Assembly: GCA_021401465.1 (NCBI GenBank)
Contig: JADDMT010000057.1
Location: 124,001-188,000, forward strand
DNA: 64,000 nt
From: Teratosphaeria epicoccoides
Lineage: Eukaryota; Ascomycota; Dothideomycetes; Mycosphaerellales; Teratosphaeriaceae
Direction of reading: 5' to 3'
The notes under the pieces are model-generated. The model was not told where the DNA came from. It did no database searches and was given only the letters and a program-made list of their open reading frames with translations. Shown in pieces: positions 43,350-53,929 of the stretch. The position numbers and the translations under genes were made by a program. The first letter of the stretch is position 1. Each line of letters opens with the position of its first letter.

Positions 43350-44212
43350 CGGACCGTCCCAAGCGCACACAGTTTCAGACGAAGACCAGACGCAAACACG
43401 TCCAGCGAACGCGAGCGCGTCAAGAGCAGAAGAGACAACAATGCACAAGAGCCATCTGCAAGCCGAGCGGTGCCAACCGAAGCGTTACACGCGTGCCAGG
43501 ATCGTGACACTCGCGCATATACTGTGCATCCTGCCCTCCGACCGCATGTGAGGAACAGCCAGCCAGCCAGACGGCATGCGAAGAAATCACTAATTGCATG
43601 TCAGACGGACCCGCCATTGGCCCAAGTGTCTCCTGCCAGTCACCCGGGTGCTTGGGCGGAGTGGCAGATGGCCTTAAACCTCCGCAGGCGCTTGTTTGGG
43701 ATGGGAGACCAATGGTAGAGGCGCATGAATCCTTGGGGACAGGATGGGGGATGGCGGCGTTGGATGTGTGCATGTGGGCGCGTAGGAGGGAAGATTGATT
43801 GGAGAGAAAAGCAAAGATGGTCAATGCAGGGCCCTGGCTGAGCTAGCCGGATTGGGTGGTCGATAGTGTGGGGCTGACATGTGAAGAGGATGGACTTGGC
43901 ACCGCAGTTCTGGGAGGCACGTGGTCTGTGGTGCGTGTCGCCATGTGCCTCTATTATTATTGTCGCTGACCGCATCGGGACAGATGGCGGTTGTCGGTAG
44001 CAAGCATCGCATGACTCAGTCTTGCTGGCTTACAGCAAGGATCCTGCTAACAATCAGTCGACACGCATTGGCCTCGAGATCTTCGCTGACTCATATCAAG
44101 GCGGAAGCGTCCGCGTCTGAGTCATGACGGCATAAACTTGATAGACACTCGAAAATCTCATTTCTTCGGTCCTGGTCACGGATGTGCTCTTGTCGCAACA
44201 TCATCGCCAAAC
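43350..44212. other. Divergent promoter region
   Basis: Between the coiled-coil gene (-) and the G-patch gene (+). The upstream frame of the G-patch gene is open from 44138, but the conserved protein starts at 44213. No gene recognised. Confidence 0.5.
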
Positions 44213-46408
44213 ATGGAGGCGAAGCGCAAGTGGCGAGGCGACGTCGGCGGCCCCAAAAAGGCCGCCAAGACCGGCGGCGGCAGCATGTCAGTCTTTGCGA
44301 TGAAGATGATGCAGAAAATGGGTTACAAGGAAGGTCAGGGTTTGGGTAAAGAAGGCGAAGGCATTGTCAACCCGATCGAAGTCAAACTGCGGCCGCAAGG
44401 TGCTGGCGTGGGCGCAGTGAAGGAGCGCACGGAGCAGTACAAGCAAGAGCAGCGACGGGCGGCGGAGAAGCGGGGTGAGGAGTATGAAGACAGCAGTGAG
44501 GAGGAGCAGAGGGCGAGGAAGGCGCGGAGAGGAAAGAAGGTTGCGGGTGGAAGTAGCGCCAGTACGCCGGGTGACGCTGTCGGCGGTGGGAGGATCAAGA
44601 AGACCAAGTATCGCACAGTTGCAGATGTGCAGGCAGCCGCTCCCGGATTGAACATCCCGCCTGCAGTTCTGAGCTCGATTGTGGATGCCACGGGATCAAA
44701 GACGAAGCTGTTGACCAGCGCTGCGGGGCTCATGAGTGCTGGCGTGCAGCAGGCAGTGGACTCAGAGGCTGACAAGATTGCGAAGAGGGAGAGGTTGGAG
44801 GTGGAGGCTTTCATTGAGGCGTGGCACGGTGTGCAAGAGCAGAAAGTGTACATTGAGGAGCACGAGGGCCATTTGGCAGTGGAGCAGGAGCAGGAAAAGG
44901 AGGACTTGCAGAGGCTGCAGCAAATCTGTGAGGCGGTGGAGGGCTTGAAGATAGTTGGCGAATGGGAGATGAAGCTGGAAACGTTACAGAAATTGCAGGA
45001 GGAGCACGGACATGAGATTGCAAGGCTAGGGTTGGTGGATGCAGCTGTGGGTGCCATCGCACCTTATTTCAAGCAGGAAATGGCAAGCTGGATCCCATTA
45101 CAGGAGCCTGATCTTCTTGTAAAGGATCTGGAGCGTATAAGATACATCCTCGGTGTTGCTGAGAATGACGCAGTGGCGACTGTCAACGGGCATAGAGATC
45201 CCGACGGAGCATACGGCCGGTCACGGCGACAGAAAGCGACGAGTGCTTACGAGACTCTGATCTATACTTTCTGGCTACCAAAGTTGCGCACCACAATCAC
45301 GAATTGGGATGTCCTAGAACACCAATCTCTCATAGCAGTCGTGCAAGCCTGGCGCCCGCTCCTGCCAACTTTCGTTCACGCAAATCTCATCGATCAGCTC
45401 ATTGTACCTAAACTCGTCTCCGCATTGCAGACATGGGATCCACGAAAACGAAACCACCACCATAAGACGCAATCACTCAAACACACTCCACCACACAGCT
45501 GGATCTTCCCGTGGCTGCCATACCTGCCACCCTACCAGCTCGACCCTAAGGCACCATCCGCCTTGCTCGTCGAAGTCAAGCGCCGCATCCGCCAAGTCCT
45601 GGATGGCTGGGACATCTCAGCCGGCCTGCTCCCCGGCCTCACGGAATGGCGTGACCTTCTCCGCTCCGAACTCGACCACATTCTCATTCGCTATCTCCTC
45701 CCACGACTCTCTCTCCACTTGTCGCAAAACTTCGACGTGAACCCCGCAGATCAGGACCTCACACCCCTCGAAAGCGCATTCAAATGGTCCTCCTTCTTCA
45801 AGTCTGAAGTCCTGGCTCGCTTGCTATCGGCTGAATTCTTTCCGAAATGGCTCTCGACTCTGCACCTCTGGCTCACAACCGAGGATGCGAACTTCGAGGA
45901 GATAGGGCAGTGGTTTAATTGGTGGAAGACGCAGATCCCTGAGAACATTGCGAGGCAAGCGGATGTGCAGAAGGGCTGGGAGAAAGGCACGCAAATGATT
46001 AACGAGGCCCTTGACTTGCTGGATCAAGGTTTTCCGCTTGACACACTGCCGCCACCGGCTGCAGGACCGGCGAAACCTGTTGCTAAATCTATGGTAAGGA
46101 AACTTGAAGCGCCAACGTCGAAATCTTACGGCACACATAACTTACCACCTCCGGATCCTGCGGCCGAATTCAAGGACATCGTGGAGTCCTGGTGTGCGGA
46201 CGAAGATCTGACGATGGTGCCGCTGAGGGAGGCGCATCCAGTCACCGGACTGCCGCTCTTCCGCATCACCGCATCGGCCTCTGGAAAGGGTGGTGTGATT
46301 GTTTACCTGAAGGGTGATGTCGTCTGGGCGCAGCGGAAAGGCGATCGTGGGGTCTACGATCCTGTGGGGTTGGCAGAGGCGTTAGTGAGGAGGGCGGAAG
46401 GGAAGTAG
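44213..46408 (+). CDS. G-patch splicing factor Ntr1/TFIP11 (spliceosome disassembly)
   Basis: Nuclear protein of 731 residues that with the helicase Prp43 releases the lariat intron from spent spliceosomes. ATG at 44213. Residues about 25-70 form the G-patch (MSVFAMKMMQKMGYKEGQGL and following Gly-rich positions), which activates the DEAH helicase. A basic/acidic linker follows. The rest is the GCFC/TFIP11 C-terminal fold, with WDVLEHQSLIAVVQAWRPLL, HSWIFPWLPYLPPYQLDP and KWSSFFKSEVLARLLSAEFF as typical blocks. Length and order agree with fungal Ntr1/TFIP11. No intron. Confidence 0.93.
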   Translation: MEAKRKWRGDVGGPKKAAKTGGGSMSVFAMKMMQKMGYKEGQGLGKEGEGIVNPIEVKLRPQGAGVGAVKERTEQYKQEQRRAAEKRGEEYEDSSEEEQRARKARRGKKVAGGSSASTPGDAVGGGRIKKTKYRTVADVQAAAPGLNIPPAVLSSIVDATGSKTKLLTSAAGLMSAGVQQAVDSEADKIAKRERLEVEAFIEAWHGVQEQKVYIEEHEGHLAVEQEQEKEDLQRLQQICEAVEGLKIVGEWEMKLETLQKLQEEHGHEIARLGLVDAAVGAIAPYFKQEMASWIPLQEPDLLVKDLERIRYILGVAENDAVATVNGHRDPDGAYGRSRRQKATSAYETLIYTFWLPKLRTTITNWDVLEHQSLIAVVQAWRPLLPTFVHANLIDQLIVPKLVSALQTWDPRKRNHHHKTQSLKHTPPHSWIFPWLPYLPPYQLDPKAPSALLVEVKRRIRQVLDGWDISAGLLPGLTEWRDLLRSELDHILIRYLLPRLSLHLSQNFDVNPADQDLTPLESAFKWSSFFKSEVLARLLSAEFFPKWLSTLHLWLTTEDANFEEIGQWFNWWKTQIPENIARQADVQKGWEKGTQMINEALDLLDQGFPLDTLPPPAAGPAKPVAKSMVRKLEAPTSKSYGTHNLPPPDPAAEFKDIVESWCADEDLTMVPLREAHPVTGLPLFRITASASGKGGVIVYLKGDVVWAQRKGDRGVYDPVGLAEALVRRAEGK

Positions 46409-46944
46409 CGGTCATCGAGTAGGTTCTGGAAGCAGTATTGAAGGTAAGACACTCTGGCTTGATTCCTAGGACAGTTGGTGTACCAAGTCATTGACTAATG
46501 AAATCATTCGTGGGTTGGATAGGATGGTGTATTTCTCGACGGCGGGATGCTGGTTGCTGCATGTCGAGGCGCAGCGAAGTGTCGAGCAGAACGTGCGAAA
46601 TTCCAAAAGAGAACAGGGTGTGGGTAGCGACACTCTTTGGAATCTCGGATTCATCCATGTCTCCCACAAATCACAAGCTCGTTCCCATTTCACGTAGTGT
46701 CAGGCCGAGTCGACCACAACATGCCAGAAGACGCAAGACTATGATTGGCCCGCAGCAGCGCCTTTCAAAAAAAAGTTGGGGAGCTTGATGAATAGACACT
46801 CGTGTCATGTGAGTGGCAGTCCGAGCGCCAATATCTGGCCGCAACGTTCGCTTCCTGTTCCTGATCCTTCGTTACAGTTGCAGGCGTAGAGTCCATACCC
46901 GGCTCAAATGAGCTTCGACACAATACGCCTTGGTTCTACAAATA
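46409..46944. other. Intergenic region
   Basis: 3' region of the G-patch gene leading into a repeat pair. No gene recognised. Confidence 0.5.
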
Positions 46945-47058
46945 TATATGTCCTTGAAGGCCGGAAACTAGGGTAGAGACTGCGGGAGTACTAAGTGGAA
47001 GTGGCAGTCCAGGACTAGGAAGTTAGCTTGAGGTTGGCGAACAGTGGATACAGCTTCA
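46945..47058. repeat. 114-bp direct repeat, copy 1
   Basis: Starts TATATGTCCTTGAAGGCCGG and ends GGATACAGCTTCA. A second copy begins 122 nt downstream. By eye 107 of 114 positions match. Confidence 0.9.
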
Positions 47059-47066
47059 TGAGACTG

Positions 47067-47180
47067 TATATGTCCTTGAAGGCCGGAGACTAAGATAGAG
47101 ACTGCGGGAGTACTAAGTGGAAGTGGCAGTCCAGGACTACAAAGTTAGATTGAGATTGGCGAACAGTGGATACAGCTTCA
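47067..47180. repeat. 114-bp direct repeat, copy 2
   Basis: Same ends as copy 1, separated from it by 8 nt. Of about seven differences, most are A in copy 2 where copy 1 has G. It abuts the decayed reading frame that starts near 47300. Confidence 0.9.
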
Positions 47181-47301
47181 CGACTTCCACGCGCTACGAA
47201 TCAGCTACGGCGACAGAAATCTCGCTTGAGATAGTCCACATCATCACCCCTTGTGGCTTTCGGCGCTTTTCGCTGAGTATCCCCAGCTCTCTACCGAAGA
47301 A

Positions 47302-48576
47302 ATGGCGGAGAACGAGGACGCAATCATGGATGAGGCAGAAGACGAGACCTCCGTCGATGATGGCAACGGTGAGGTCGAAGATGCCATTCCTATTGTCCGA
47401 GACACCAGGAAGATCTTTTATTACCTCCACAGAGACATGAGGAAGAGGGACATTACGGTCTTGCCCAAAGTCTATGACTTGCTGCTCAACACAGCCGACT
47501 TCGTACCCGTCTATGCGGACGATCAGCATGCTAAGCGAAGCACTCATGGCGCCTCTAGCCACTTGCTCCACACTCCGCCGTATGGAGCCACTCGGTGCCG
47601 TTGTCATTTGGTTGCATTAGCCGATGTAAGCAAAGCAGATTACGGCGACAGAGTCCAGCAACAGTCGCCAAGACGAGACTCTCGTCTACAGCCAACGATG
47701 AGCAGCCCGCGATTCGATATCCATGGCGCAGTTGCGCATGACGGGACGATACGTGAAGCGCCAGAACCACCTCCCAAGCCGACGTAACAACTCAGACGGC
47801 TACTTGCACCGCCAGATCAACCCTCTCTTCTCCACCAGTCGTTCGGACCTCCGCGATTGGCCAGCTCAACATGGTCTGATATGCCGGAGCATCCAGGCGC
47901 AGTCGCCGGCCATGCTATGGAATGGACGCAACCCGGCGGCACGCACGACAGTAGGCTTGATCCAAATTCCGAAGGCACCCAGGAGAATGTGCGGCAGAGC
48001 GGCCGTGACCAGAGAAGGCAAAATGTGCAACCAGCAACGAGAAGCCAGCACCAAGGAGCGAGCGATGGACTCGCTGCTGCGCCTCAGCCCGGTGGCACTG
48101 TGACTGGCTTCAAGCGCAATGCCAGAGCGGGGCCTCAAGCTCCTCCACCAATCACGAGAACACCTCGTGCCTCACCGCCTAGGCCGGTCGCAGCTCAGGC
48201 TCGTCCAGATTTGCAGCTGCGGAACTAATTGCCTCCGCAGACCTTCCCTTACGCTCGGCAGCATGAGCCACTTCATCAACAACAGCAGTATGCGCCACAG
48301 CCCCACGCTCGGCCCTTTGTAATGCCTCGGCCAGCCTTTACGGCGTACCAGCATCCAGGGCAGCAGCAGCAATATACGCAGCAGCCACCGAATACTCCTG
48401 CTCCAGCTATACCTGTCCAGGCCGCCGACGGGCAGTGGTACTTGCTGACGCCGATGGCCAACCCTGGACAGCGGCAGAATCACGGCAATACCCGTGGTCC
48501 TCAAAATGAGTATCGGCAGCTATTTTCTCAGACTTGGCCCTTGTCTGCTGCTTGCATCGTCAATATAGCCGAGTAG
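47302..48576 (+). pseudogene. Reading frame of 425 codons broken by two in-frame TAA stops
   Basis: Not recognised. From ATG 47302 one frame keeps protein-like composition to 48576 apart from TAA at 47785-47787 and TAA at 48226-48228. The N-terminal part is acidic then basic (IFYYLHRDMRKRDITVLPK, DFVPVY); the rest is Gln/Pro-rich (HQQQQYAPQP, QQQQYTQQPP). Each stop could come from CAA (Gln) by one C-to-T change in a CpA context. I saw no introns that would remove the stops, though a GTAAGC at 47626 could be a donor. The next gene has similar Pro/Gln-rich composition and a DFIPVY motif, so this may be its decayed relative. Confidence 0.5.
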
Positions 48577-48675
48577 GCACGAAGCTGACACTGGCTGTAG
48601 TTAATTTAATCTCTGCGTCGACACGAGCTAAAGGTGGAGCGACACGACTCGCTCGATCGCGAAGGTGATACTGCA

Positions 48676-50096
48676 ATGCCGTCACCATTGAGGTATCGTA
48701 CGAGCCACCCATGCAGCAAGTCCAAACTTGCTCAACTGACTCAACTCACAGTCTGCCTATCAAGCGAGCAGCAAGAGACCTGGACTCCTTCCCCGAGTCA
48801 AAAGATGCTTCGGCAAGCAAAGATGGAGCGACACGAGCTAGACAACGTCGCAAGCTGTGAGTGTCGCAGCGCCGAGTTGATTTGAGGTGGCAGACTGACA
48901 GATTCGGCAGGAACGAGCAGGAGCAGGGTGATAGAATAGAACCCACTATGCAGGCAGGGTTGCCCTTTTCTGGTGAGCCCGTTCCTCAGCAACTCCACAT
49001 TGGGGCGCAGGCACTCTACGCTCAGCCGTCGCAGGCCTGGTCTATTGCACAACCAAACGATGCCGTCCCGATATTAAAGCACTCACAAGCTGCATTACCA
49101 CTCCAGCAAGTCCATCAGATCCAGTCCCTGCATGGTCTCCAGGCCGGTAAAGTCCTGTACCCGACCCCGCCTCAGTCTGCGCCGCAAGGACAGCCGGTCT
49201 ACATGTCCGTGGGCTCGGTTTACCCACAACATGCGTTGCCTCACCAGCAAGTCGCTCACAATCGGCCTCAATACGGACCATATAACAGTCACGTCGTCCA
49301 ACGGCCAACGCGTCCGCCGGCACCACAGGAGCAGCCGACGTATTACCTGCCTAAATGGCTCGAGATGGTTGGCCCTCTCGTGCCGCCTACAGTGTCACCC
49401 TGGCTCTACCAGATGTTTCCGAACAAAGAGGACTTCATTCCGGTCTACGGAGAGCAGCCACCCACGGTTGTAGTCAAGCGGCCGTTGTCGTATGGTGTCA
49501 ATGGTCCTCCTGATGCCTACCGGTTGATCAGCCGCGAGCTGGTGCCGCTGTACCAGCGCACAGTAGCTCCTGCCCCGCTGGTTGATCCACTCACATATCA
49601 AGGTCAGCAGAGACGTGAATCTGCTGATGGCGTCCCCACGCCACTTTTGGGTCAGGCTGCTGTGAGCAGGGTCAGAGGGCAGGATGAAGATGGCGCCGAG
49701 TGTGTGGATTCAGCAAGGCACGTGGCGACTGCGGGTCCCGTTGTGAGCAAAGAGCCTGCGTCACCTGCGCAGCTTCCACGGGCTATACCACGACGCAGGC
49801 CAACTCTACGCGGGCTCAACAAACCACAGCCGGACTCCAGTGTAGTGGACGGACAGGCCGAGCAGACGAGGCGCGACAACGAGGCTCAAGCAGAGATGAT
49901 CAGGCAGAGGATCGCAGAATGGGCGATGAGGTGTCGTGAGAAGGAGGAGGTGCCTCTTCCGGCAAAGAAGTCACGTCGCGGTCGAACATCAGCACCAGTA
50001 GGAGGTCCAATACCTGTCTTAGTACCAGCACCTTCAGCAACGCCGGCGCGTGTCGAGCCCGAGCCGACGCATCCGTATGAGCACCTTTTCAAGTGA
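48676..50096 (+). CDS. Pro/Gln-rich hypothetical protein
   Basis: Not recognised. Exons 48676-48692, 48752-48856 and 48911-50096 flank introns of 59 and 54 nt (GTATCG..TCACAG with CTGAC; GTGAGT..GGCAG with CTGAC), all in phase, encoding 435 residues. The first exon is only 17 nt. Residues 40-190 are rich in Gln, Pro and Tyr. A more ordered segment follows (YYLPKWLEMVGPLVPPTVSP, KEDFIPVYGEQ), then a basic C terminus with a possible nuclear signal (KKSRRGR). Composition suggests a nuclear, intrinsically disordered protein. If the first two exons are wrong, the ATG at 48948 still gives 382 residues. Confidence 0.6.
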
Positions 50097-50818
50097 TTGA
50101 TAACGGGTGGTGGTGTCAGTGAGGGATGAGAAGGGAGGAGTGACGGTGGCAGAATGATGGGATGATAAAGGCAGATGTCATCAATTTGGATGTTTGTATG
50201 ATGCGAGGTTGCATTTGAATGCCTAAGGCCGAAGTTGATCTCGGAGCGAGCCGTGTTTGACTTCACTTCACTCTTCGGTGCATCCCATTTCCTCCAATTC
50301 ACCGATGATGCCCGATAACATGCTATTGTCCCGCGCGATTTGCTGTCCAGAAGGTTTCTAGTATGCATGCGCTCTCTCGACCGATACCCAAAAGTCGACA
50401 GAGACTAGACGCTCTCCAGAGAGACGGCACCTACGGGGAATCCACGAGGGAGAGATGGCTCGCAATGGCAGGCCGTCATCCTAACAAATGGAGCAACCGT
50501 TCAAAATGCGCCTGACACCAGGCAAAGTCGACTCTTGGATGCCTATTCTGTGATCGAGCGACATGAACGTCACTCAATCGGTATCATTGAGGACAGTTGC
50601 GCGATCACAGTGGCCCTTTCCTATACTCGGGGCTATGCAATTCGTGTGGCCGGTATTACACATGGCGCAGAGACTCATACGAGCCACTCTCAGAGATCCA
50701 TCCGTCGGACTTGGAGATGCTCAACGATCAGAGTCTCATACTCACTGTGCAAGGCCTCAACGGGCCCAGTCTATGTTGAACCCAGCAAGAGCGTGGTCTT
50801 CCTTGCCGATCTCCGCTC
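50097..50818. other. Intergenic region
   Basis: Convergent 3' ends. Open frames here are short and not protein-like. Confidence 0.5.
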
Positions 50819-51334
50819 TTACATGCCCCTTCTCTCCTTGATGACGTTTTTCCGCCAGCCCCGGAAGATCGTCGCGAACGCATCATCTTCTTCATCTTCC
50901 TCTATCGTCTCCACCTTGCCACTAACTGCAGGGCAGCACCAGCGCTTTTGCCCGACAGCCTTGGTGGCGGAATCGCTGGCAACTAGCATCATCCAATCCC
51001 GCTTTCTGGTCTGCACGCCATCAGATGCGCTGCGGAGAGACCGAATCTGGTAGATTGCTCCATTCGCAGATACAGCTCGAGGCAAATATCATACGACGCC
51101 TTTCCCATCGAATTTGCCGACGAACGAATCACCTGCCTGGATGTCCGGTATGCGCGACCTCGCAGACTTTGATGTAGTAGCAATCGTATTGAACTCCGAC
51201 CCGTTTGCTGAGTGCTGCTTTGACCTAATGTATGACAGCACTGCTTTCGAGCAGGGTTCAACGCCGTCACGCGGGGATGACGGATTGGGTGATCCGCTAG
51301 CCATTTGTGTGACCCTGACTGCTATAATATGCAT
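50819..51334 (-). CDS. Small hypothetical protein, two exons
   Basis: Not recognised. ATG at 51334; exons 51334-51095 and 51046-50819 around a 48-nt intron (GTATGA..TACCAG), phase-consistent, give 155 residues. The joined region reads DIQAGDSFVGKFDGKGV then IRSLRSASDGVQTRKRDW. The C terminus is acidic then basic (IEEDEEDD, GWRKNVIKERRG). Composition is protein-like, but there is no family evidence, and the gene lies in a gene-poor stretch. Confidence 0.35.
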
Positions 51335-53929
51335 GGATGCTTGAGCAGTCCAATTAATCAGGCTTTCATTAATACGATAGCATGACCCTCAAATAGTGAT
51401 CCGTCATTATATTTGACCGCATGGTCGTATTCGAGAGTGATGCATTACTTAAGATTGGCTCACTTATTGTCTAGGATACCGAAGTCAAAAACTACCCAGT
51501 CAAGTTCTAGATACCGTCGATTTGATTGACAACGTCGTTATGTCTCAAAACATGCCGCAGACGCTGGTGACCCCAATCTCTGACAGTGCGAGCCTTATCA
51601 TCAGCGCGGATGACCTTGACTTTGAAAACCCCACACTGTGAGACGCCGACGACCTCTTCGAATTGTCGGAGCTAGAGTCGACTTCGCTCTGATCGCAAAA
51701 GTGAATGGGCGCCGTAATTACACATGCGTCGCATCTTGGATTGTCGCCTGAGACGAAAGCTACTGGGCAACGACGCGAATCAAACTGAAAGCCAGTGTGC
51801 ACATTCTTTTCTTCTTCCTGCTCTTCCCCGCAAAACACGGTCCAAGGGTCCTTGACGGCAAACGCTGGCAGACACCTTCTGAGCATGCATAGTCCTCGGT
51901 CTCTTTCGCGAGAGACCGCGGCAGTCGGCCGCTCTTTGCTGCATCGTGGAAACCCGCAGTATAGTGGAGAGCTGGTCCGGCTGCTGGGCATTTCGTCTGC
52001 CTTGCAGCTGGCTCTGGCTGCAAGGCGCCTTTTGGGACACTCCGGGGCCTCTTCGATGGCATCTATGGGGTATAGTAGGAGTAGGATGCTGCTCGAGAGA
52101 TAGATTACCACAAACCCACGCTCATATACAGTGATCTCGATCGCTGTGTTTATTTTTCATTGTGATCAGCGCATGGCGCTGCTGACGCAAAGAAGGAGAC
52201 TCGCCACAAACTTACGTGACTGGCTGTTTGAATGCCAGTTGCATACTTGCAGCCGCGACATCCTCTGCCACACAGCGCAACACTACCTGAAGAAGCCATG
52301 CACGCAGCGGCCGCAGTCCTCTGCCTCGTCAGCACACATAATACCGCCATTTCACTCAGATCTGTCCTCGCGACCTCGCCTCGTCATTACTGTTTGCCAC
52401 TCCTTCCTTTCTGGGATTCAGACCCCCGTCCGTCCACCGCACCGACGCACTTTAGATAGCGATGCGTCTGCCATCGACTTGCTGCCACGTTCATATCGGA
52501 GTGATCCCACAACACGCTGTAATGCTTGCTTCAACTTCAGCACAGCAATCCGAGCGCCATTCCAATCCGGCTCGATCGCGCCCGACATCGATGGACTTAA
52601 CACGGGAGCGTCAAAGCGTTTACTGGCATCTCCGACCCGCATCGCGATCCCATAATCAGAACTTGCCAACTGGTCCCAAGCCTCATGGCTGAGTGTTGCC
52701 GGGTCGTCAGCTGCGCAAGGACTCGCAGAAGCTATTCACTGCGATTACTCGTGGCGCTGTATGCACCAATGCAACACTATGGTGACTCTTCTCGAACGGT
52801 CAGTATCCTGTCCACGGGGTCTTGTTTGAAGCTGCATGTGGTCCGGACTTGCTTGACAGCCTGCTGCGACATTGGGAATCGCGTATTCTAGCGCACGAAG
52901 GGCCCTTTGAAAAGCAGCTCAGCATGCTTCGCTGACGACTGTGAAGATCTACGATGAAGGCAATCAACCTTGTGATTTCATGGTTGATCTCGAACATGGG
53001 ACACAGACGAGACCATATCCCATTTCGCGGGACCGGAAGCTCGCCGGCAACTGACGGAGGACTGACTCCCGTACCCGCACGCATTTCCTGCAATCTGGCC
53101 ACATGCACTGCCACTCCCTCGCCAGTCATTTACCTTCGTAATGACGAAAATTTCGGTTTAACTCTGCGCGCTGTCTACAACCATAAACAGGACAGCGAAC
53201 TTGTGTTCGCCCGACTCGCGAGCGTGGGAGAACGGAATAGCGTGGCCGGAAATGACACCTCAACGGCACCTAGGCACCCCTGAAAACAGTTTGTTCCATT
53301 ATTATCTCCGACGAATTTTGATCACACCACATGCATGTGCATCTGCCCACGGCCAACAGGTTATCAGCCAAGGACCGGCATCGCATTCGACGAATCAGAG
53401 ACGATGCGCTTGTGTGCAGAATCGAGACTCGCAACAGGCCATTTTCGGAATTGCTCACAAGAGATTATTATTTTTGCGAGGAAATTCTTGGGATGGCGAT
53501 GTGCCATAGCGCACGAGCCGTTAGGCCCAGGTGCATAATCATAGTCCTTGACTCGGTACACCTGCACAAGCCGAACTCTTTTCTGCATCCCTGATGAGCC
53601 CAAAGCACCCTTTAGCACTACTGCGATGAGGCCCGAGGAGGAGCTGCTCTTGCTGGCGTCCAGTTCGAGAGCGGCTTCTCTGGCATATTCTGTTGCCACA
53701 GCTTTGCCAGTTCCCATGGCATGGGAAAGGACTCGGCTTTGCGTCTTCGTTACTGGAGAACCACGTTCAGGGTGAAGGACGTGCCAGGATCTGCCTACAC
53801 GGTCCTCCTGTGTGACGCTACACCGGCATGATTAATGTTCTGCACGCATCCCGAGCTGTACATGACACGGACCAGCCAAGGGCAATAGCACGAATATGTT
53901 ATTGACCCACCACTGGTAGTGAAGGCACC
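51335..53929. other. Gene-poor 2.6-kb stretch
   Basis: No gene called. A minus-strand frame at 51545-52111 (188 codons, non-ATG start) contains Cys-rich blocks such as CDACVITAPIHFCDQ. Its last part also reads well in another frame after an AG near 51642 (VFKVKVIRADDKARTVRDWG), so a spliced gene is conceivable. Another minus frame at 53364-53717 and a plus frame at 52131-52655 look like chance. Confidence 0.35.
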
